64,000 bases of DNA from Halopseudomonas xinjiangensis (GCA_011050525.1 DRFO01000043.1:1-64000); one strand, 5' to 3'; positions 9,343 to 17,454 are shown, counted from the stretch's first letter. Made by a program: numbers and translations. The notes: generated by a model from the sequence alone, not told the origin.

Positions 9343-11043
9343 TCAGGCCTCGGTGGCCAGCGCCTCTTCCCGGCCCATGCTGTAGGCATCCATGAAATAG
9401 CAGAGCTCTTCAAAGGCGAGCGCGGGGCTAATGAAATACCCTTGCACCTGATCGCAGCCCATCGTCCGCAGAATTTCCAGTTGCTGGCGGCGCTCGACGC
9501 CCTCGGCCACAACTTCCAGACCCAGGCTGTGCCCCATGTCGACCATTGCTCCCACCAACTGACGATCCCCGTCGCGCTCGCCTATGCCTTTAACAAAGCT
9601 GCGGTCCAGCTTGAGCAGATTGATCGGCAGACTATGCAGGTGTACGAATGATGAAAATCCGGTGCCGAAGTCATCCAGCGAAAACCGCACCCCCAATCCT
9701 TTCATACCCTCCATGGTCTTGAGAACCTGGGCCGGGTCCTGCATGACAGCTGTTTCGGTAAGCTCGAATTCGAGCATACGAGGATCAATGGCGGTCTTTT
9801 CCAGCAAGCGCTTTACCGTTGCCAATAGCTGGCTGTCCTGGAACTGGCGGAAGGACATGTTCACCGCAACGTGCACACTGGTAAAGCGGCGGCGCTGCAG
9901 CAGGGTCAGATCATGGCAAGCACGGGCGATCACCCAGTAGCCCATCGGCACGATCAACCCGGTTTCTTCGGCCAACGGAATGAACTCATTGGGACCAAGA
10001 AGGCCGCGCTCAGGGTGCCGCCAGCGAATCAGCCCCTCAAGCCCGACGATACTGCCGGTACGCAGGTCCACCCGGGGCTGGTAATGCAGCTCAAATTCAT
10101 TGCGTCGCAGGGCCTGGCGTAGCGAGCCCTCGAATTCGATCAGGCTGTTGGCCTGCAGATTGATCCGGTCATCATAGAAATGAAAGTGGCAGCCCCGATG
10201 CCCCTTGGCTTGCTGCATCGCCATGTTCGCATGCAGGATCAGACTATCAACGGTTTGGCCGCCTTCCGGGTAAGTGGCGATTCCAACACTGCAACCCAGC
10301 AGCAGACTCTCGTCATTGACGAAGAACGGTTCGGCAAGCTCGTTGGTGACTTTCTGGGCAACCTGCAAAAGGTTGCTAGGGCTGGTGTAGTCCTCGACTA
10401 CCACGCCGAACTCGTCACTACCCATGCGTCCGACTGTATCAGTGTTACGCACGACTCTTCGCAGCCGATTGACCACTTCACAGATAATCGCATCACCCGC
10501 CCCATGACCCAGGGTGTCATTCACATGACGGAAGTTGTCCAGGTCGATAAACAACACTGCCAGGGGCTTGTTATTGCGCAATGCTCTGCGCATGCCCTGC
10601 TTGAGCCGGTCCTGCAGCATCTGTCGATTACAGATGCCGGTCAGCAGGTCGTAACTAGCCGCATGATCCAGCGCAGTACGCAAACCATGTCTTTCGATAG
10701 CGTACGTGAGGCAACGAATCAGTTCACTGGCGCTGGCCTGATTCCAGATACTGTCGGAGATATTTTCAAGGGGAGTTGCGAAATCCGGCGTGTTGGCAAG
10801 ATGGACTATCGGAACAGCACATTTTTTTGCCGACCCCACATAAGCATCGTTAACGATGATCGCGCTGATGTCGCCTGCGGCCAGCAGATCGTAGACCTGC
10901 TCCCATCCGTCCACCCGGACTAGTTCGAAAACACTGCTCCTGACAGCTGACAGCCGACGGCAAAGCTGTAGGTAGGCACCGTGGTCGCCATCCAGCAACA
11001 CAATTCGCTGCATCAGTCGGTCAGCAGACAAATGATCCTCCAT
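9343..11043 (-). CDS. Diguanylate cyclase/phosphodiesterase (degenerate GGDEF + EAL)
   Basis: 566 residues. Residues 10-115 resemble a receiver fold without a clear phospho-acceptor set, followed by a GGDEF domain (YDLLTGICNRQMLQDRL onward) whose active motif is GSDEF (about 208-212), and an EAL domain whose signature reads EGL (about 336-338). The EAL domain keeps the expected metal and base residues: NMSFRQF, LTETAVM, DDFGTGFSS, KLDRSFV, AEGVE and the QVQGYF loop, so c-di-GMP hydrolysis is plausible. Cyclase activity is doubtful because the second Gly of GGDEF is replaced. No membrane segment, so it should be soluble. Divergent from rep across a 146-base AT-rich gap. Confidence 0.85.
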   Translation of the reverse strand: MEDHLSADRLMQRIVLLDGDHGAYLQLCRRLSAVRSSVFELVRVDGWEQVYDLLAAGDISAIIVNDAYVGSAKKCAVPIVHLANTPDFATPLENISDSIWNQASASELIRCLTYAIERHGLRTALDHAASYDLLTGICNRQMLQDRLKQGMRRALRNNKPLAVLFIDLDNFRHVNDTLGHGAGDAIICEVVNRLRRVVRNTDTVGRMGSDEFGVVVEDYTSPSNLLQVAQKVTNELAEPFFVNDESLLLGCSVGIATYPEGGQTVDSLILHANMAMQQAKGHRGCHFHFYDDRINLQANSLIEFEGSLRQALRRNEFELHYQPRVDLRTGSIVGLEGLIRWRHPERGLLGPNEFIPLAEETGLIVPMGYWVIARACHDLTLLQRRRFTSVHVAVNMSFRQFQDSQLLATVKRLLEKTAIDPRMLEFELTETAVMQDPAQVLKTMEGMKGLGVRFSLDDFGTGFSSFVHLHSLPINLLKLDRSFVKGIGERDGDRQLVGAMVDMGHSLGLEVVAEGVERRQQLEILRTMGCDQVQGYFISPALAFEELCYFMDAYSMGREEALATEA

Positions 11044-11189
11044 GGATCTTATAAATTAGGCAGATAGGGCAGTTTTATAAAGTAAATTGTATATAAAAAA
11101 AAGATCTATCTAGACTAACTGCCCGGCATACCGCTGTCGAGCCCCGGATGTGCTGCTAGAATACGCGCCCAACGCAGGAGAATCCGCTG

Positions 11190-13196
11190 GTGGCCACGCT
11201 AAATCCCCGTCAACAGGAAGCCGTCCGATACATAAGCGGCCCCATGCTGGTGCTCGCCGGTGCCGGCAGCGGCAAAACCAGTGTAATCACCCGCAAGATC
11301 GCCTACCTGGTCAAGGAATGCGGCATCAAGGCCCAGAATATCGTTGCCGTCACGTTTACCAACAAGGCGGCGCGCGAGATGAAAGAGCGCGTCGGCCAGC
11401 TGATACGCGGCAATGACGCCCGGGGCCTTACGGTCTCGACCTTTCACAATCTTGGCTTGAACATTATCCGCAAGGAGCACAAGCGGCTGGGGTACAAGCC
11501 GGGATTCTCGATCTTCGATCAACAGGATGCCCAGGCGCTGATCACTGATCTGATGCATCGGGATTACGGCGCCGATGATGGCATCGAAGGCATACAGTCG
11601 CAAATATCTTCCTGGAAGAACGATCTGATCAGCCCTGAGGAAGCGCTGGCCAAGGCCAAATCGCCGCAGGAGCAGACTGCCGCGAGCGTCTACGCGCATT
11701 ACAACCGCACGCTCAAGGCCTACAACGCGGTGGATTTCGACGACCTGATCCTGATTCCCGTGATGCTGTTTCGGGAGCATCCCGATGTGCTCGAAAAATG
11801 GCAGTTTCGTATTCGCTACATGCTGGTGGACGAATACCAGGACACCAATGCTACCCAGTATCTGCTGGTAAAAATGCTGGTCGGTCGGGAAGCGCGCTTT
11901 ACCGTGGTCGGCGACGATGATCAGTCGATTTATGCCTGGCGCGGGGCCCGTCCGGAAAATCTGGTGCAGCTGAAAGAAGACTTTCCTGGCCTCAACGTGG
12001 TCATGCTTGAGCAGAACTATCGCTCCACCAGCCGCATCCTGCGCGCTGCAAATACACTGATCGCCAACAATCCCCACGTATTCGAGAAACAGCTCTGGAG
12101 TGAGCTGGGCTACGGGGAGCCCATCCGGGTGATCCGCTGCCGCAACGAAGAAGCCGAAGCCGAGCGCGTCGCCACCGATATTCAGACGCAGCATCTCAAG
12201 CACAAACGCGCCTGGAAAGAATTCGCCATTCTCTATCGGGGCAATCATCAATCGCGTCTGATCGAGCTGAAGCTGCAACACCACCAGATACCCTATCACC
12301 TGTCCGGCGGAACCAGTTTCTTCGCCCGCCAGGAGGTAAAGGACCTGATGGCGTACTTCCGCCTGCTGGTGAACGTGGACGATGACAACGCCCTGCTGCG
12401 AGTGATCAACGTGCCACGCCGGGAAATCGGCCCAGCGACGCTGGAGAAACTTGGCACCTATGCCACCCTGCGCGAAATCAGTCTCTTCAAGGCGTGCGAT
12501 GAGATAGGTCTGGGTGAACATCTCGATCCGCGTTACTGCGAGCGCCTGCAACGCTTCAGCCGCTGGCTGGACGGCGTGCGTCAACAATGCAGCCAAGGCG
12601 ATCCGATTGCCGCGCTACGCAGCATGGTCATGGATCTGGACTACGAGAACTGGATTCGCCAGAACTGCTCCAGCGACGAGATCGCCGCCAAGCGCATGGG
12701 CAATGTCTGGTTTTTGCTGGATGCATTGAAGAACACCATGGAACGTGACGAGACCGGCAAGACCAATATCGAAGACGCCATCGCCAAGCTGGTATTGCGG
12801 GATATGCTTGAGCGACACGAAGAGGAAGAAGATACCGACCGCGTACAGCTGATGACCCTGCATGCGTCAAAGGGGCTCGAGTATCCGCACGTCTACATCA
12901 TGGGGATGGAAGAGGAAATCCTCCCGCACCGCTCCAGTATCGAGGCAGACAGCGTTGAGGAAGAGCGCCGCCTGGCCTACGTGGGCATCACCCGCGCCCG
13001 GCAGAATCTGACCTTCACCTTCGCCGCCCGACGCCGTCAGTTCGGCGAAATCAGCGACTGTTTGCCCAGCCGTTTCCTGGATGAACTACCGAGCGAAGAT
13101 CTCGAATGGGAAGGCACCGACGACGCTCCGGTAGAGCAAAAACAGGCCCGGGGCAATACCGCCCTGTCAGACATCCGCAGCCTTCTGGGCCGCTGA
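11190..13196 (+). CDS. rep: ATP-dependent DNA helicase Rep
   Basis: 668 residues, close to E. coli Rep (673). Shows superfamily 1A motifs in order: LNPRQQEAV (Q motif), GAGSGKT (Walker A), TFTNKAAREMKERV (Ia), DEYQDTN (Walker B), VVGDDDQSIYAWRGA (III), QNYRS (IV), TLHASKGLEYPHVYI (V) and EERRLAYVGITRAR (VI). Rep clears protein roadblocks ahead of replication forks. Start is GTG 11190 behind AGGAG, giving the usual short N-terminus. A hairpin at 13208-13235 follows the stop. Confidence 0.95.
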   Translation: MATLNPRQQEAVRYISGPMLVLAGAGSGKTSVITRKIAYLVKECGIKAQNIVAVTFTNKAAREMKERVGQLIRGNDARGLTVSTFHNLGLNIIRKEHKRLGYKPGFSIFDQQDAQALITDLMHRDYGADDGIEGIQSQISSWKNDLISPEEALAKAKSPQEQTAASVYAHYNRTLKAYNAVDFDDLILIPVMLFREHPDVLEKWQFRIRYMLVDEYQDTNATQYLLVKMLVGREARFTVVGDDDQSIYAWRGARPENLVQLKEDFPGLNVVMLEQNYRSTSRILRAANTLIANNPHVFEKQLWSELGYGEPIRVIRCRNEEAEAERVATDIQTQHLKHKRAWKEFAILYRGNHQSRLIELKLQHHQIPYHLSGGTSFFARQEVKDLMAYFRLLVNVDDDNALLRVINVPRREIGPATLEKLGTYATLREISLFKACDEIGLGEHLDPRYCERLQRFSRWLDGVRQQCSQGDPIAALRSMVMDLDYENWIRQNCSSDEIAAKRMGNVWFLLDALKNTMERDETGKTNIEDAIAKLVLRDMLERHEEEEDTDRVQLMTLHASKGLEYPHVYIMGMEEEILPHRSSIEADSVEEERRLAYVGITRARQNLTFTFAARRRQFGEISDCLPSRFLDELPSEDLEWEGTDDAPVEQKQARGNTALSDIRSLLGR

Positions 13197-13207
13197 TTGC
13201 AGCGCAT

Positions 13208-13235
13208 GAAAAAGCCACCCGCAGGTGGCTTTTCT
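13208..13235. terminator. Bidirectional terminator between rep and cytochrome c5
   Basis: Inverted repeat: GAAAAAGCCACC, loop CGCA, GGTGGCTTTTCT. An A-rich left flank and a T-rich right flank allow it to work in both directions between the convergent rep and cytochrome genes. Confidence 0.8.
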
Positions 13236-13252
13236 GTTCCAGCGATAACGAC

Positions 13253-13681
13253 TTACAAACCAGACATGTGCTGAATAGCCGCCTCGATTTCTTCATCGGA
13301 ACAATCGCTGCAAGTACCTTTGGGTGGCATGGCACCAACGCCTGTAATGGCAGAGACAACTAGATCATCAAGGCTGCCAGCGGCGGCCAAACGTGCTTCC
13401 CAGGCGGCCGTATCACCGGTTTTTGGCGCTTCCAGAATGCCAGAGCCATGACAGGCTGTGCAGAACTGGCCATACACTGCTTCTCCAGAGCGCGCCTCAC
13501 CACCGCCAGCTGCTGCTACGGCAGGCGTCTGCGAAGCGCACTCTTCACCTGCTACACAGACTTCACCGTAGGGCTGGATACGCTTAGCGATAGCATCGTC
13601 GCCAGACTGGGCAAAAGCGCTGCCCGCTACGAGCGCAAGCATGGCCGCAGAGACAGCCAGGATTTTTTTCAAATTCGTCAC
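13253..13681 (-). CDS. Cytochrome c5 family protein, periplasmic
   Basis: 142 residues from the chosen start. It has a signal peptide (TNLKKILAVSAAMLALVAGSAFA, cleavage before QSGDD), a spacer with Ala/Gly-rich linker, then a class I cytochrome c domain with one heme site CTACHG, axial Met in MPPKG, and the extra Cys pair CSDC near the C-terminus that c5 proteins use as a disulfide. A small soluble electron carrier in the periplasm. I prefer GTG 13681 because GAGGA lies 8 bases upstream; in-frame ATG codons at 13699 and 13696 lack a ribosome site. Next to rep, as I recall for cycB in P. aeruginosa. Confidence 0.85.
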   Translation of the reverse strand: MTNLKKILAVSAAMLALVAGSAFAQSGDDAIAKRIQPYGEVCVAGEECASQTPAVAAAGGGEARSGEAVYGQFCTACHGSGILEAPKTGDTAAWEARLAAAGSLDDLVVSAITGVGAMPPKGTCSDCSDEEIEAAIQHMSGL

Positions 13682-13889
13682 CTTATGAATCCTCATCATC
13701 ACTATAGGTATCAGCCCAAGTACAATGCCCGGACAATGTGCGCGAGTATAGCGGGAAACGGTCGGGCGACAAAATAGCCATCATTGCCAATACCTGTAAC
13801 CAGGCAACATAAAGCGGGCGCGCTCGAAGGACATTGCTTTGGGGCATGGACGCCAGCGATTTCAATGCGTATTATTGCGGCCCTGCGAT

Positions 13890-13932
13890 GCACCCGTAGC
13901 TCAGCTGGATAGAGTACTGCCCTCCGAAGGCA
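13890..13932 (+). pseudogene. 5' half of a disrupted tRNA-Arg(CCG) gene, left island end (attL)
   Basis: Begins GCACCCGTAGCTCAGCTGGA and runs through the D arm and the anticodon loop CTCCGAA to GGCA, then leaves tRNA sequence abruptly. The missing 3' part lies at 37055-37099. Joining the two halves at the shared 11-mer CTCCGAAGGCA gives a perfect 77-nt tRNA: acceptor GCACCCG/CGGGTGC, anticodon stem CTGCC/GGCAG, T arm ACTGG/CCAGT. A TATTAT box at about 13870-13875 suggests that the native promoter stayed with this half. Not a functional tRNA on its own. Confidence 0.85.
13922..13932. repeat. Island attachment core, left copy (attL)
   Basis: The 11-mer CTCCGAAGGCA in the anticodon loop and 3' stem, repeated exactly at 37055-37065. 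It is the crossover/duplication expected for an element that integrates at the anticodon-loop sublocation of a tRNA gene. Confidence 0.75.
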
Positions 13933-13956
13933 ATACTCACCCACTTGCGCCACGAT

Positions 13957-13977
13957 GCGGCTAGATGTCAAAGTCGC
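13957..13977 (+). repeat. Direct repeat inside left island end, possible recombinase arm site
   Basis: GCGGCTAGATGTCAAAGTCG closely matches GCGGCTAGAGGTCAAAACGC at 36874-36894 near the right end, in the same orientation. Paired short repeats just inside both attachment cores are typical of arm-type binding sites of tyrosine recombinases; the role is inferred. Confidence 0.45.
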
Positions 13978-13993
13978 AGCGTTTTGTCTAAAA

Positions 13994-14070
13994 GCACCCG
14001 TAGCTCAGCTGGATAGAGTACCGCCCTCCGAAGGCGGTGGTCACAGGTTCGAATCCTGTCGGGTGCGCCA
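13994..14070 (+). tRNA. tRNA-Arg(CCG)
   Basis: Complete 77-nt cloverleaf including encoded CCA: acceptor GCACCCG pairs with CGGGTGC; D arm GCTC/GAGT; anticodon stem CCGCC/GGCGG with loop CTCCGAA, anticodon CCG decoding CGG; T arm ACAGG-TTCGAAT-CCTGT. It differs from the split gene by compensating changes in the anticodon stem and T stem, so it is a distinct allele. It lies 61 bases inside the left island end and downstream of the old promoter, and so looks like a replacement brought by the island. Confidence 0.95.
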
Positions 14071-14568
14071 TCTTATTTAAAATCAGTAGCTTGCACGATC
14101 TCAGAATCGACAAAATCAAGCCTTGATCACTGCCCCACTCAGCCAGCACTCAGTTATCCGCCGCGCGAATGCTGGAAAGCATGACATCTAGCTCAAATCG
14201 CGAGCGAACCCTTAAAAATCGTCTGTGCCCAGGTAGTGCCCAAATCGCGCCCATCTTGATTTGGTGCTTGATAAGAGCACCTCTGATTTGAGTACTGCCT
14301 CGAACCGGGCACAAAGCCTCTCTATCGAAGAGCAACCGACGGCACCGGCTCATTCCATTCTTGCTAGGGACAGCTGAGCAACTGAATTTTAGTGACCTCA
14401 ACTCCTGCACTCACCCACAGCTAGTCGCCAGGCCTGGCAGCTATCTGCTAGCAGTTATCGCTATTCCTTTGTGGCACTTACTCCAATGCTCACGCTCCCC
14501 AATTGGCAGCAGCCGGGAAATTGGTAACAGTGCCTACTCTCATCGCGTAAGAATTTTATTTTATTCCA
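14071..14568. other. Non-coding stretch after the tRNA
   Basis: About 500 bases without a convincing gene. Short open frames here lack ribosome sites or recognisable protein sequence. It ends in an AT-rich run leading into the promoter at 14569. I see no integrase remnant. Confidence 0.5.
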
Positions 14569-14597
14569 TTGACACTGGAATATATGCCATTTAATCT
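14569..14597 (+). promoter_or_regulatory. Sigma70-type promoter of the five-gene cassette
   Basis: TTGACA at 14569-14574, 17-base spacer, TAATCT at 14592-14597. Perfect -35 box and near-consensus -10 box at ideal spacing. Transcription should start near 14604, about 20 bases before the first ATG (14625) with GGAG in between. This is the strongest promoter I can read in the island and would drive 14625-17370. Confidence 0.65.
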
Positions 14598-14624
14598 GTG
14601 TTTATTCCATCAGGAGTATCACAA

Positions 14625-15263
14625 ATGGCATCGCGACTCGAAGACCTCTTCTGCCACTACACAAACCCAGAAAAAAAGGTGGCCCATGCCGACCTGTCCA
14701 GGGAAGTCAATACAGCCTATGCAGGCCATCTGGAAGCTCAAGCTGTTCGCTATCGCTGCAGCGTAGACGACCTTGATAAGGCCTTTGGCGGGGCCGAGCA
14801 TTTCATCACGATCGCTGAGGGCTGTTATGGCTACGCAGTCGAGGGCCAGCTACAGACATCAAATACTGGCCTTAACCATGACAAATGGTTGGACTTTGCT
14901 TCATTCATCAACCAGGCCCGTTGGGACGCTGAATTCTATGGAGTGAACTCTTTGGCTTTGAATCTTGAGCACGTGTTCAAGTTGGGAGCCATTCGCGCTC
15001 GTCTGGACTGCGACACTATTGGTGAGGCCGCCTACGACGCACTGCCAGAAGTAATTCGAGACACGGCTGTTGGGTACCTCAGCTTGCACGAAGTAGCTTT
15101 TCTAGCCTGTATGACTGAAAAGGCTGTGCGCAACGCCACACAGCCGATTGCTGCAGATCGCCTCGCAACACGCAAGGAGGGCAAGCGCACAGTAGTCGAC
15201 TCCCCAGAAGCGCTGCGTTGGCTGAAAGGTCGTCGCAACTTCGTTCAGACCGAATTAGTTTGA
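14625..15263 (+). CDS. Unrecognised protein, possible C-terminal DNA-binding domain
   Basis: 212 residues. Start ATG 14625 follows GGAG by 8 bases; an in-frame upstream ATG at 14598 lies on the promoter -10 box. The N-terminal two thirds are mixed alpha/beta with many acidic and aromatic residues and no motif I recognise. The last 60 residues (YLSLHEVAFLACMTEKAVRN, then RLATRKEGKRTVVDSPEAL) look like a helix-turn-helix of the excisionase/MerR type followed by a beta hairpin. That suggests DNA binding or autoregulation. First gene of a tightly packed cassette; 9 bases before the DUF4258-like gene. Function unknown. Confidence 0.65.
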   Translation: MASRLEDLFCHYTNPEKKVAHADLSREVNTAYAGHLEAQAVRYRCSVDDLDKAFGGAEHFITIAEGCYGYAVEGQLQTSNTGLNHDKWLDFASFINQARWDAEFYGVNSLALNLEHVFKLGAIRARLDCDTIGEAAYDALPEVIRDTAVGYLSLHEVAFLACMTEKAVRNATQPIAADRLATRKEGKRTVVDSPEALRWLKGRRNFVQTELV

Positions 15264-15272
15264 GGTGCAGCC

Positions 15273-15614
15273 ATGATCATGTCTCACCATGCTGAGCAGC
15301 GCAGCCAAGAGCGACACATCAGCCCTATGCAGCTGGAATGGTTACTTAGTTACGGACAAGAGAGCCATAAACGGGGTGTGCGGCTATTTCACTTCGACCG
15401 GACCTCATACTTCCAGCTGATCAGAGAAGTAGATCCTGAAAATCTTGCGCTGGCATTGCGCAGCCGGAACATCTACGCCGTTATCACCGAAAGCAGAGTA
15501 ATCACGGTGGGATACCGAGACGAACGACTAAAGCCAAGAAAATCACACAAACGAATCCGTCGCCGTTCGCCAGATAGGCAAGGCATTCACTGCATTCAAC
15601 GTCGCTCTCGCTAA
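15273..15614 (+). CDS. DUF4258-like small protein
   Basis: 113 residues. The opening pattern HAEQRSQERHISPMQLEWLL and the ending strands (IYAVITESRVITVGYRDERLKP) fit the DUF4258 type of compact alpha/beta protein, a family often found beside HTH genes in toxin-antitoxin-like pairs. The C-terminus is strongly basic (KPRKSHKRIRRRSPDRQG), which could contact nucleic acid. A GAGGTG ribosome site precedes ATG 15273; ATG 15279 is an alternative. Lies between the HTH-like gene and the glycosylase-like gene, 15 bases from the latter. A toxin or nuclease role is speculation. Confidence 0.6.
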   Translation: MIMSHHAEQRSQERHISPMQLEWLLSYGQESHKRGVRLFHFDRTSYFQLIREVDPENLALALRSRNIYAVITESRVITVGYRDERLKPRKSHKRIRRRSPDRQGIHCIQRRSR

Positions 15615-15629
15615 AGTAAGGAACGAACC

Positions 15630-16415
15630 ATGAGTCTTTTTGAAAAATTCAGCCCAATCCTCGTCGACTCAGCGCTCAACTTGAGTGAGGCCTCGCTACC
15701 TAAAGAATTGTTGCTCACAACCCAGGGCAGCTTGGAAACCTTCTATGCTCCATTTGACTACGTGAACCCGAAGGCCCGCATCACCATTTGCGGCATCACG
15801 CCGGGCCGCAGTCAAGCCGTTACAGCCCTGAACGAAGCCCGCCGACAACTCAGCGCCGGCGCTTCGCTCGAAGAAGCAAAACTCAAGGCTAAGGAGACAG
15901 CAAGCTTCGCTGGTTCGATGCGCAAGAATCTGATTGCCATGCTCGATCACATTGGTCTTCCCCAGTTAATGGGGATCGACAGCTGTGCACGCTTGTTCGA
16001 TACGCATACACATCTGGTGCACTACACATCAGCTCTGCGCTATCCGGTTTTTTTTAATGGCTCGAACTACAGCGGCAGCCCCTCAATGCTCAGCCAATCG
16101 ACGTTATTGCACCAAATCGAAAATCATCTTGCCGAAGAAGTTCGAACATTAGGTGATAGCTGTGTCTACGTGCCGCTCGGGCCAAAAGTGGCTGAGGCAT
16201 TTGGGCATCTGCAGCGCAAGGGGCTAGTAAAACCCGAACAGATTCTGGCCGGGCTCCCTCATCCATTTGGCGCGAATGCTGAGCGGATCAGTTATTTCCT
16301 GGAGAAAAAGCCTCGCGAGCAACTCTCCTCCAAGACCAATGCCGACTTACTCGACGCAGCATGCTCTCGCCTGCGCGCAAAGATTTCCAATCTGACACCG
16401 AAAGAGGTGGCCTGA
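15630..16415 (+). CDS. Uracil-DNA-glycosylase-superfamily-like protein
   Basis: 261 residues. Features that suggest the UDG fold: a first strand ending in ITICGITPGRSQA (compare the GxxPG motif 1 of family 2/4-type glycosylases); a late strand CVYVPLGPKVAEAFGHL (compare ALGxxAxxAL); then GLPHPFGANAERISYFL, which aligns with the NPSGxNR or HPS motif 2 loop. The middle holds a helical insertion (EARRQLSAGASLEEAKLKAKE) and an aromatic patch. If active, it would remove a base from DNA; substrate unknown, since motif residues differ from classical UDG. Follows the DUF4258-like gene by 15 bases; stop overlaps the next start (TGATG). Confidence 0.6.
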   Translation: MSLFEKFSPILVDSALNLSEASLPKELLLTTQGSLETFYAPFDYVNPKARITICGITPGRSQAVTALNEARRQLSAGASLEEAKLKAKETASFAGSMRKNLIAMLDHIGLPQLMGIDSCARLFDTHTHLVHYTSALRYPVFFNGSNYSGSPSMLSQSTLLHQIENHLAEEVRTLGDSCVYVPLGPKVAEAFGHLQRKGLVKPEQILAGLPHPFGANAERISYFLEKKPREQLSSKTNADLLDAACSRLRAKISNLTPKEVA

Positions 16416-16669
16416 TGCAACTGCTCATAACGTGGCCTATGGCGCTGCTGTTATTGATCAAATGTCGGCTGCTGCAACTCTTTCTCAAAATGGCTCAAGA
16501 ACAAACCGGCGATGGTATAGCCATAGCATGCAGCAGCTGCTCTCAAGCTGAGAATCGCTGTGAAAAACCTCAAAAATGTCGAGTACAGCGGCTAAAGGAC
16601 AGAGAAAGATTACTGAGCGAGTCTATAGCCCGTACTGAAGAACGCGTCGCACGCCTAGCCCGCGCATAA
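16415..16669 (+). CDS. Small Cys-rich protein with hydrophobic N-terminus
   Basis: 84 residues. ATG 16415 overlaps the stop of the glycosylase-like gene (TGATG), so the two are probably translationally coupled. Residues 1-25 are hydrophobic (MQLLITWPMALLLLIKCRLL), long enough for a membrane anchor. A cluster CSSCSQAENRCEKPQKC follows that could bind zinc, and the end is a charged helix. I do not recognise the family. Confidence 0.55.
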   Translation: MQLLITWPMALLLLIKCRLLQLFLKMAQEQTGDGIAIACSSCSQAENRCEKPQKCRVQRLKDRERLLSESIARTEERVARLARA

Positions 16670-16719
16670 TGCGATCGGCGCCTCAGAGCGAACTCATCAC
16701 CATCTAGGGAAAAGATAAA

Positions 16720-17370
16720 ATGGAAACTCTCTTCAAGGGCCCCTACTTCGACTATGTAATGTCCCAAGAACCGCTCTGCGGAGCGAATTATTTTACACAT
16801 GGATCTTTCTCAATGCTTTTCCAGCGGGACGGCAAGCTGTACCGGCTTACCACCGACGGACAAGGTCACAACTTTCTCTCTGAGCAGTCGACCAACGGGA
16901 ATCCAATGGTGGTACGTGTGATTCAGAATTTTGGACCGGTGGCTCCCAGCGATGATGATTATCTATCGTTCAATGATGAGTACTATTGGCTAGCCGAAGT
17001 CGAATGGCTTCAGCCCGTAGACGCCGCGAGCGTGGAAGCTCAATCCTTGGAACAGCTATTGAGCGATCTGACAGACGACGACCATGTGGAGCCGCACCAA
17101 CGCGAAACGTTTTTAGAGAGATGCAAAGCCGCGGCGAGCGTCCATACAAAGTATCGGGATCTTCTGAACACTCTTATAGAAGCCGCCAATTACTTACCAA
17201 AAGATGACGGCACCGCGTCTCATCATCGAGCGAACGCAGCCAAGCGAGTCTTTCTCCCAGCCTGCGCTCAACACCTCTGTCCGTTGGCTGATACCAACCC
17301 GGCCGCGCCACGCCCTCGGGAAAATAGGTTTGCCCAGCGGCTTAAAAAGCTAGAAATGGTGTCCACTTAA
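16720..17370 (+). CDS. Unrecognised protein, last gene of the island cassette
   Basis: 216 residues, start ATG 16720 preceded by GGGAAAAG. The first 110 residues look beta-rich with many aromatics (FKGPYFDYVM, FSMLFQRDGKLYRLTTDG, DDEY-type segments); the C-terminal half is helical and ends basic. No recognised domain. It sits 50 bases after the Cys-rich gene on the same strand and is followed at once by a hairpin, so it probably closes the operon. Confidence 0.55.
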   Translation: METLFKGPYFDYVMSQEPLCGANYFTHGSFSMLFQRDGKLYRLTTDGQGHNFLSEQSTNGNPMVVRVIQNFGPVAPSDDDYLSFNDEYYWLAEVEWLQPVDAASVEAQSLEQLLSDLTDDDHVEPHQRETFLERCKAAASVHTKYRDLLNTLIEAANYLPKDDGTASHHRANAAKRVFLPACAQHLCPLADTNPAAPRPRENRFAQRLKKLEMVST

Positions 17371-17386
17371 ATCAGGTGGACACCAT
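17356..17386 (+). terminator. Hairpin at the end of the cassette
   Basis: 11-bp perfect stem ATGGTGTCCAC / GTGGACACCAT around a 9-base loop, overlapping the stop of the last cassette gene. There is no T-run after it, so it may be a weak terminator or an mRNA-stabilising hairpin. Confidence 0.5.
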
Positions 17387-17432
17387 CGCCTTTGGCGTCG
17401 GGGCCAGGAAGGTGTGTTGGCGGGACGGATAC

Positions 17433-17454
17433 ACAGAATCGGCCAAAAGCGGTC
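17433..17454 (-). repeat. 22-bp repeat, inverted copy of 35083-35104
   Basis: The minus strand reads GACCGCTTTTGGCCGATTCT and two further bases, GT, matching 35083-35104 in 21 of 22 positions. The second copy lies directly upstream of the truncated IS1182 transposase. It may mark an element end shared by two insertions or a dispersed intergenic repeat. Confidence 0.55.

Noticed and set aside
11199..12596. 465-codon open frame antisense to rep
   Set aside because: Lies entirely opposite a strongly conserved helicase gene; its composition follows from rep codon bias and it resembles no protein I know.
13890..13932. Considering the first tRNA-like copy as a working tRNA gene
   Set aside because: The 3' side of the anticodon stem and everything after it do not pair; the real 3' half is at 37055-37099.
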